A stretch of 10,957 nt of DNA, from NCBI GenBank assembly GCA_031254635.1, contig JAIRUB010000213.1, positions 1 through 10,957 on the forward strand. Reading direction: 5' to 3'. Below the pieces are notes generated by a model, which worked only from the letters and a program-made list of their open reading frames with translations, was not told the origin of the DNA and did no database searches. The position numbers were made by a program, and so were the translations under genes. Each line of letters begins with the position of its first letter. Position 1 is the first letter of the stretch. This document shows, in pieces, positions 6,701 through 10,957 of the stretch. The stretch comes from Prevotellaceae bacterium. Its GTDB lineage: Bacteria > Bacteroidota > Bacteroidia > Bacteroidales > UBA932.

Positions 6701-9700
6701 CACAAAAAACACAGTTATTCCAAAATTCCCGCGATAGGATTCCAATACCGGAATCTCAATAATTTTCTGTTCATTATTCAATGTTATATACTGTCGTTTT
6801 GAGATTTTGTTTTCTTCATTCACCTCAAGCAGTACTCTCACATTTTTGCAAGCACTGCCTAAGGCTACTTTTACTATCTCACCCGACTGGACAGTGTTGC
6901 CAAATATCTCAAGCCAGGCAATTTCATTAGCAGGAACTATTTTTTGCGCCGTAGAAAATCCGGTAACAATAGAGGTTAATTCCACCGGTTGGCCAAAGGC
7001 ATCGCAAGTTTTTAATTCTACTAAATATTTTCCGGCTTCCCATTTTTTAGCATCGGTTACGGTGTATTGGCTGTTGTTTTGGGTATCGAATGGGAGGGTA
7101 TATACAGCCTGTTCTTTTTCCCAATTGGCTACATCATCTTCGTTGTCGTAAACGCTGAGGGGAAACGTTTTTTCAAATTCCGTTCGCGATACTATAAATT
7201 GGTCTGGGCGCTGCCAGTTGCGCTTTTGCAATATGCGCACCGGCTCCCGCAATTTCCAAATAGTAAGCGTACCTTTTGCTGGTTGTGGTTGTCCGTTTAA
7301 ATTTGTAGTGTTAATCGTAATATTTTCCCATTCATCAATATTAATTTTTTCGGGAATATCTGTAGCAACCAATAATGATTGATAGCCTACAGCCACTATT
7401 GTTTGTGCCTCGTGTGTTTCTCCATTGATGTCGCTTACTATTGCAGACACTGTATAATGGAACACAGGTAAATCTTTTTCGGGAATCGTAACATCGGGAA
7501 TCGCCGTAAAGGAAATATCAAAAGAGCCGTCGGCTTTGGTTTCCAATGTCCCATTGGTAATTTCCTGCGCCGGCGAATGAGGAATTGGCCCCCACCACCA
7601 ACGCCAATAAGGATAGCGCGCCTGCCGCGTTACCCTGTAAGTTACCTTGGCATCGCTGAGCGCATTGCCTGCATAAGCTTTTGCTGTGCCGGTTACGGTA
7701 AGCTGCTCGTTCAGGCGGTAGCTGCCTGCTACCGGCGCAAAGTTTACTTCAAACTTCGGACGTTTGTATTCCTCTACCCGAATTGAGGCGGAGCCGTTGG
7801 CGCCCTGTGACTGAATGGTCATCACACCGGTTAAGCCGCTTGATGGAATGATAAAATTACCTGCAAAGGAGCCAAATTCATTGGTAACCACTTCCTGCTC
7901 TGCCACCTTTTCATAATTAACATTATAAAAAAAGATTTTTTGCTTATGATTTTTTACAATCTCCGTTTTTTCCGACTGATATTCGTAAGTCTTCAATACA
8001 ATTCCTTTGAAATAGACGGTTTGTCCGGGGCGGTATATGGCGCGGTCGGTAAAAAAAGTAGTATTAGTATAGGTTCTATTCATATCGCTGTTGCCATACA
8101 TATACAAATTGTCAGCTTGTACATAACAGTCTTTCCCATACGTAGCTAATAGGCCTAAGCTAATATAAACATCAGTAGGAGGAAGTGTAATTATACCCTG
8201 CAAATTAGTAGTTAATTCATCACGATATGTTGTTTCATAACAGCGCTTATCATAATTATAAATCTGAGCAAATGTTTGCACCTGCACTCCCTGTATGGGC
8301 TGTCCGGTTTCGCGATGCAGCACCATTACTTCCATATCGCCCTGCGTTTTATTTTGTCGAACGAGGCTAAGGTTTGTCGCGAAAAATTTATTTTCACTCC
8401 AAAGAATCGATTTGTCGGTGAACAAGCCATCAATGGAAGTGAGTACCGCATAATAGCCCTCTTTCAGTTCCGGCAGGGCTAATTCCACAGTATGTTTTTG
8501 GTAGTCGCTAAGTTCTGGCAAGTCCACGTTCCAACTATGTATTGCTTTTGCCTTTGCATAATAGTCGTCCTGCTTTTCATCTACTCGCGTATTTAAGGCT
8601 TCTTTGTAGTCCAAAGCCACTATTTTAAAGAATATTTTTTTAACATTTTGGTATTGAAGGCTTGCTAATACAGGCATGTTCGGCAAAACCGCATTATCCA
8701 TCGTAAACGTGATATTCGGCCTTTCGATTTCATTTTTTAAGACGAGGCAACTTTCTGCACCAAAACTTTTTGGGAATCGCGCTATGGCTTTTTCAATTAA
8801 TGCCATGGCTTCTTTTTTCTTCCACTGTACCTCCGGCTTGGTAAAGGGATGGTAAGCATCGCCTTGTTGTTTGTAGTAACGTGCTATACGGAACAAAACC
8901 TCCGTAGATGACGGATGTTTTACATATAGATTATCCAAATGCTGTAATGCAGCCAAATACAAGCTGTCTTTATGAGCTAAAGAAGCCTGCGCATACACCA
9001 TATCCAAGCGTTGCAAATCGGCATCAAGCAAAGCCGTAGGATCAGCATCCTCCAAGTGGAAAGCAATGATTTGCTGCAGGTATTTCAAGGCTTGGTATTT
9101 AAATGAAATAGTGTCGAGTGTGGTGATAATTAATGAAGAAAAAGCAGATGCAGGAGCAAAATAATCTTCATTATTAACCACAAACTGGTCGGCGGGTTGC
9201 AGCAGGTTTGCATCGTTGTTATTGTAAAATTCTACAGCACGGAAGGCTAAAAAATCGAAGAGCGTAGGGCGGTATTTCTCCGACTCTTTTTGTTTTTCCA
9301 ATACTGCCTTGTAATCATTAATTTTGATTTTTTGCAAATCGCGGGCATTAGCCAAGGATGCGGCGTAATGCTCTTCACATTTAGCTACCAGCAAGCGCAA
9401 ATCCCAAGTGCGGACATCATTGGGTTGCACTTCGGTTGCCGTATGATTATTAAAACTCCAACGGTTTTGTTGGTAATAATTCCAGTATTGCTCGGCAACA
9501 ATACTGTGCAAAATGTTTTTTGTTGGAACAACTGTAGTGGGAATTAATGCTTCCAATTCTTCTATGATTTTCACGAAAGATTCTTCTTCGTACATTCTTT
9601 TCAGCACCATACGATACATGCAAGCTTTTACGAACTGCGGCTGATTATTCTGCGCACTGGTTTCAGTATGTATTTTATCTACAATGATTTGCGCCGACTG

Positions 9701-9817
9701 TGGCTGATCAAAACCCATCAGGCTATCGATTTGCCGCCATTCTTTGGCATAATCTTTCTGTGCCCACAGGCTAAAGGACACCAAACATAAGGCTATTGCA
9801 ATAAGTATTTTTTTCAT
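3701..9817 (-). CDS. Giant alpha-2-macroglobulin family protein with CAEQ thioester
   Basis: This 2038-residue protein should act as a suicide protease trap: a protease cuts the bait region, the protein changes shape, and the internal thioester bonds the attacker. Residues 1-19 are a plain signal peptide (FSLWAQ) with no lipobox, unlike the E. coli YfhM lipoprotein, so a soluble periplasmic or exported form is likely. Residues about 100-365 are helical and partly TPR-like (LFRIARYYKQQGDAY). Macroglobulin domains start near 368; the MG2 signature FFTDRAIYRPGQ ends at 599. The bait-region domain starts near 1060 (LDVELATFRDKLQPGQ, SMYDASLDAF ending about 1107). An unusual segment, 1110-1244, follows and leads to the alpha-2-macroglobulin domain (NFNETAFFYPQLKT, 1244-1257). 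The thioester is C1480-A-E-Q1483 in YPYECAEQ, within the helical thioester domain (about 1440-1780), before C-terminal MG domains. No type IX C-terminal signal is seen. Oddities are a SusC-like motif at 1173-1191, a tandem repeat at 1225-1240, and an inserted palindrome at 1392-1403. No pbpC neighbour is present. Confidence 0.95.
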   Translation of the reverse strand: MKKILIAIALCLVSFSLWAQKDYAKEWRQIDSLMGFDQPQSAQIIVDKIHTETSAQNNQPQFVKACMYRMVLKRMYEEESFVKIIEELEALIPTTVVPTKNILHSIVAEQYWNYYQQNRWSFNNHTATEVQPNDVRTWDLRLLVAKCEEHYAASLANARDLQKIKINDYKAVLEKQKESEKYRPTLFDFLAFRAVEFYNNNDANLLQPADQFVVNNEDYFAPASAFSSLIITTLDTISFKYQALKYLQQIIAFHLEDADPTALLDADLQRLDMVYAQASLAHKDSLYLAALQHLDNLYVKHPSSTEVLFRIARYYKQQGDAYHPFTKPEVQWKKKEAMALIEKAIARFPKSFGAESCLVLKNEIERPNITFTMDNAVLPNMPVLASLQYQNVKKIFFKIVALDYKEALNTRVDEKQDDYYAKAKAIHSWNVDLPELSDYQKHTVELALPELKEGYYAVLTSIDGLFTDKSILWSENKFFATNLSLVRQNKTQGDMEVMVLHRETGQPIQGVQVQTFAQIYNYDKRCYETTYRDELTTNLQGIITLPPTDVYISLGLLATYGKDCYVQADNLYMYGNSDMNRTYTNTTFFTDRAIYRPGQTVYFKGIVLKTYEYQSEKTEIVKNHKQKIFFYNVNYEKVAEQEVVTNEFGSFAGNFIIPSSGLTGVMTIQSQGANGSASIRVEEYKRPKFEVNFAPVAGSYRLNEQLTVTGTAKAYAGNALSDAKVTYRVTRQARYPYWRWWWGPIPHSPAQEITNGTLETKADGSFDISFTAIPDVTIPEKDLPVFHYTVSAIVSDINGETHEAQTIVAVGYQSLLVATDIPEKINIDEWENITINTTNLNGQPQPAKGTLTIWKLREPVRILQKRNWQRPDQFIVSRTEFEKTFPLSVYDNEDDVANWEKEQAVYTLPFDTQNNSQYTVTDAKKWEAGKYLVELKTCDAFGQPVELTSIVTGFSTAQKIVPANEIAWLEIFGNTVQSGEIVKVALGSACKNVRVLLEVNEENKISKRQYITLNNEQKIIEIPVLESYRGNFGITVFFVKDNRVYANTKTINVPYDNKKLDVELATFRDKLQPGQEEEWRITIKDKQGDAVLAELLTSMYDASLDAFVPHSWSFFPWPSKYITPSWTTDASFRIGQNTVKNSNYKWMEAPVRLYDKLRLPWAYVWEPNYATRLDEVTVVAYGITRSRAVTGAVAARESVADNKGFFDAEMSAEAAPAPSVAPTEESVQEPVQENVQQPVQIRKNFNETAFFYPQLKTNEKGETVVSFTIPEALTRWKMQGLAWTQDLKVGSISKELVTQKDLMIFTNAPRFFRENDTIYFSTKLSNISGQSLRVKTQLEFFDALTMHPVSLILKGEELTPTTNLDDGENKLLSWKLYIPEGLQAVTYRIVATSLPLGEGRGGASDGEESTIPVLTNRMLVTESLPLPIGANQSKSYEFTKLLQNNSKTLRNHAYTIEFTSNPAWYAVQALPYIMEYPYECAEQVFARYYANSIAAYIVNSDPKIKQVFDIWRNYQPNALLSNLEKNEELKSLLLEETPWVRAAHNEGERKQRVALLFDLNRMSSEMASALRKLEEAQASNGGFPWFRGGRDDRYITQHIVAGIGHLRKMTVPTKASDNMLRKAIKYIDERLAEDLKELKKQAEKNKQDYKKEEHLNYLAIHYLYARSFFLKDFPVPQATQEALSFYKTQAATYWTKQNNYMKGMLALSLHRYDDGKTAQLILRSFSETALHSEEMGMYWRNENRGWWYQAPIETQALMIELFNEIGNDAKAVNDMKTWLLKQKQTTDWKTTKATAEAVYALLISPATQAGQKVSPHSILSSDQLCEITLGGKKIDPYALDVANRPEAGTGYFKTSWKGEEVKSEMGKITVNNPNANIAWGAAYWQYFEQLDKITSAETSVKINKQLFVKTNSPTGPVLKEITSNAMIKVGDKVTVRIKIRADRDMEYVHLKDMRAAAFEPVNALSDYKWQGGLGYYESIRDAAVNFFISYLPQGTYVFEYDLFATQQGEFSNGITSLQCMYALEFTTHSEGIRITVVE
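5610..5647. repeat. GC-rich imperfect palindrome inserted in frame in the alpha-2-macroglobulin gene
   Basis: The stretch is far richer in G/C than its surroundings. It folds with CCACC (5613-5617) against GGTGG (5642-5646) and CCCTCTCC against GGGGAGGG-type inner arms around a CAAGG loop. Read on the coding strand it gives SLPLGEGRGGA (residues 1393-1403). I recall this peptide type as the translation of short palindromes dispersed between genes in Bacteroidota genomes. It sits where homologues, as I recall, have only a short loop between YRI-A and SDGEE. Confidence 0.6.
6100..6147. repeat. Four tandem copies of a 12-bp unit in the alpha-2-macroglobulin bait segment
   Basis: The units are GTACGGGTTGCT, GTACGTTTTCCT, GTACAGGTTCTT and GCACAGATTCTT, aligned end to end without gaps. 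On the coding strand they encode a degenerate tetrapeptide, (E/Q)(E/Q)xV, as in EESV-QEPV-QENV-QQPV (residues 1224-1239). Twelve bases per unit means copy-number change keeps the frame. The segment is the flexible linker just before the NFNETAFFYPQL domain start. Confidence 0.8.
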
Positions 9818-9944
9818 ATTGTTGATTTGTTTATTTTCCGTGAAGCGTGAAACGGTTTGTGAGTTACAAATATTAAATCTTTAAATTCTTAAATTAGGTA
9901 TTAGGAGGGATTTGAGATATTCATTTTCAATTCTCAATTTTCAA
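9818..9944 (-). promoter_or_regulatory. Leader region of the alpha-2-macroglobulin gene, promoter not resolved
   Basis: This 127-bp gap separates the acyltransferase stop from the alpha-2-macroglobulin start. On the minus strand a near match to the -7 element, AATATTTG inside TTTAATATTTG, lies about 60 nt before the start, but no TTTG is found at the expected -33 distance. Close to the acyltransferase stop TTTTCAATT occurs twice (9924-9932 and 9938-9946) with CTCAA between, a low-complexity intergenic pattern. No terminator with a T-run is visible, so readthrough from the acyltransferase operon cannot be excluded. Confidence 0.3.
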
Positions 9945-10895
9945 TTACCTTTGTACCCACCAGCGGACGCGTAGTTTTTGAGCCATACGCCTTACCGGCG
10001 CAGTGTAGCGTTCAATTTTTTCAGCATAAATATCGTTGATTTTGATTAGGATGCCGGTTTCTTCAACTCCTCCGAAACCAGGGTTGATAGCGGTTCCGAA
10101 CACTTTCATCGAGGGCGAAAGTTTCATATAAGAATTAATCAAGGGGGGAATATTTTCGCCCATAGCACGTATTGTTTTCGACAAAATGACGTAATCTTCT
10201 TTATAGTCGGTTCCAACAAAAATTTTCCGCATCCGTTCCTCATCTATATTAGTTTCCAAAGGATGAATGGGAACAACTAACTTGTCGTGGTCGGCAAAAT
10301 GTTTACGCAGGAAATACAACAGTATATTACGGGCTTCGGTATTGTACGTGGTATACATGGTTACCTTTCCGAGAAAATAATTTACTTCGGGATAACGCAA
10401 TACCAAAGCGCCAAGGCCATCCCAAAGGTTATCGAGGGCATATAAGCCTTTACTGCGCAATTGTGTACTCTGGTAGTTCGGCTGAACAAAAGAACGTCCC
10501 AATTCAATGGTTCGCGGAAGATATTTATCCACAAATTTTTCAGAAAAAGTAAATAACTCCGATGTTGCCAATTCATCTTCTTTCACCACGCCAGCATAAA
10601 TATAACGATAACCGCCTAATATTTCTTTAGCCCTCGAATTCCATACAATAAGTTGTTTATAGGGGTTTTCGTTCGTATCGAAAACATCAATATCCATACT
10701 TTTGCCGGTGCCGCCGCCGGCAGCGCGAAAAGTAATTTCGCGCAAACGGCCAATTTCGCGCATCACGTTGGGGGAGTCATGGGCGGTTACTACATAAAGT
10801 TTATTACCACCGTTATTAGTATAGCGAACAAATTTTTCGGGAGTTAGTTCCCGCACTAATGTTTTTTTAGGTACAGGGGCAATTACGGCTTCCAT
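9945..10895 (-). CDS. glsB: GNAT/OlsB-type N-acyltransferase, probable glycine-lipid synthase GlsB
   Basis: This 316-residue cytoplasmic protein belongs to the OlsB-like acyltransferase family often annotated as putative hemolysin (COG3176). Visible family marks are REIGRLREITFRAAGGGTG (46-64), the acyl-donor core GGYRYI (94-99), and RTIELGRSFVQPNYQ (128-142) followed by a helix (YALDNLWDGLGALV). OlsB transfers a 3-hydroxyacyl group from acyl carrier protein to ornithine; in Bacteroides thetaiotaomicron the relative GlsB acylates glycine, and GlsA (a PlsC-type enzyme) adds a second chain to make glycine lipids. The gene begins 1 nt after a gene whose tail fits such a partner, so an operon is likely. 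The amino-acid substrate cannot be read from the sequence, so the symbol is an inference from phylum and context. No signal peptide is present. The ATG at 10895 is the natural start because of the 1-nt spacing. Confidence 0.75.
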   Translation of the reverse strand: MEAVIAPVPKKTLVRELTPEKFVRYTNNGGNKLYVVTAHDSPNVMREIGRLREITFRAAGGGTGKSMDIDVFDTNENPYKQLIVWNSRAKEILGGYRYIYAGVVKEDELATSELFTFSEKFVDKYLPRTIELGRSFVQPNYQSTQLRSKGLYALDNLWDGLGALVLRYPEVNYFLGKVTMYTTYNTEARNILLYFLRKHFADHDKLVVPIHPLETNIDEERMRKIFVGTDYKEDYVILSKTIRAMGENIPPLINSYMKLSPSMKVFGTAINPGFGGVEETGILIKINDIYAEKIERYTAPVRRMAQKLRVRWWVQR

Positions 10896-10896
10896 A

Positions 10897-10957
10897 TTAT
10901 CTTGGTTTTAATGCATAAGTCTTTTCACGTACCACTTTTGTCCATTCGTCTAAAGTC
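10897..10957 (-). CDS. C-terminus of an upstream gene, probably PlsC-type acyltransferase (GlsA-like)
   Basis: Only the last 19 codons and the TAA stop (10899-10897) are inside the window. The tail reads TLDEWTKVVREKTYALKPR, similar to the end of Bacteroidota 1-acylglycerol-phosphate acyltransferase-like proteins as I recall them (VR-K-TYALKP). The stop is 1 nt before the ATG of the GNAT acyltransferase, so the two are almost certainly translated from one message. The identification rests on a very short tail and on the known glsB-glsA pairing. Confidence 0.5.
   Translation of the reverse strand, partial: TLDEWTKVVREKTYALKPR

Noticed and set aside
6807..7300. Overlapping plus-strand ORFs of 114 and 77 codons
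   Set aside because: Both are antisense to macroglobulin domains with continuous family similarity on the minus strand, and neither shows its own motifs.
3701..9817. The alpha-2-macroglobulin gene as a fusion of two genes, because of the TonB-receptor-like motif
   Set aside because: The frame is continuous, the macroglobulin domains follow the expected order on both sides of the motif, and only about 25 residues look receptor-like.

Overview
The window looks like a chromosomal segment of a Bacteroidota bacterium, most likely a Bacteroidales relative. The evidence is type IX secretion genes (PorV and a PorP/SprF-like protein), a near-perfect Bacteroidota promoter (TGTG, 19 nt, TAAATTTG) in front of porV, a giant Bacteroidota-style alpha-2-macroglobulin, and an acyltransferase pair resembling the glycine-lipid genes glsB/glsA. 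Base composition is AT-rich and initiation regions lack strong Shine-Dalgarno sequences, which also fits.

Layout. At 1-242 (minus) is the 5' part of a PorP/SprF-family gene. It is divergent from porV (333-1556, plus), which is followed 10 nt later by ispF (1567-2046). A 146-nt gap with a possible 34-codon ORF and an inverted repeat leads to a glycine-zipper/OmpA lipoprotein gene (2193-2876). The gene-poor stretch 2877-3700 holds a short hairpin, a broken ORF fragment, and a 494-bp element with perfect 28-bp terminal inverted repeats, flanked by TA. That element encloses a decayed, internally deleted IS630-type transposase. The minus strand from 3701 to 9817 is one gene for a 2038-residue alpha-2-macroglobulin with a CAEQ thioester. 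Further right on the minus strand are a GNAT/OlsB-type acyltransferase (9945-10895) and, 1 nt before it, the last 19 codons of another gene (10897-10957), probably the PlsC-type partner.

How the genes relate. PorV and the PorP/SprF-like protein belong to envelope export. The OmpA lipoprotein would anchor outer membrane to peptidoglycan. The alpha-2-macroglobulin would trap proteases in the periplasm, and the acyltransferase pair would make amino-acid lipids. Apart from ispF (isoprenoid synthesis) the theme is the cell envelope, but only porV-ispF and the acyltransferase pair look like operons.

Most interesting. The alpha-2-macroglobulin gene carries three oddities at or near its protease-bait segment: a SusC/TonB-receptor-like motif (LDEVTVVAYG), a 4 x 12-bp tandem repeat coding for a Glu/Gln/Pro/Val linker, and, further on, an in-frame GC-rich imperfect palindrome (5610-5647) resembling dispersed intergenic repeats of Bacteroidota. 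I see no complete undescribed system, CRISPR array, tRNA or rRNA.
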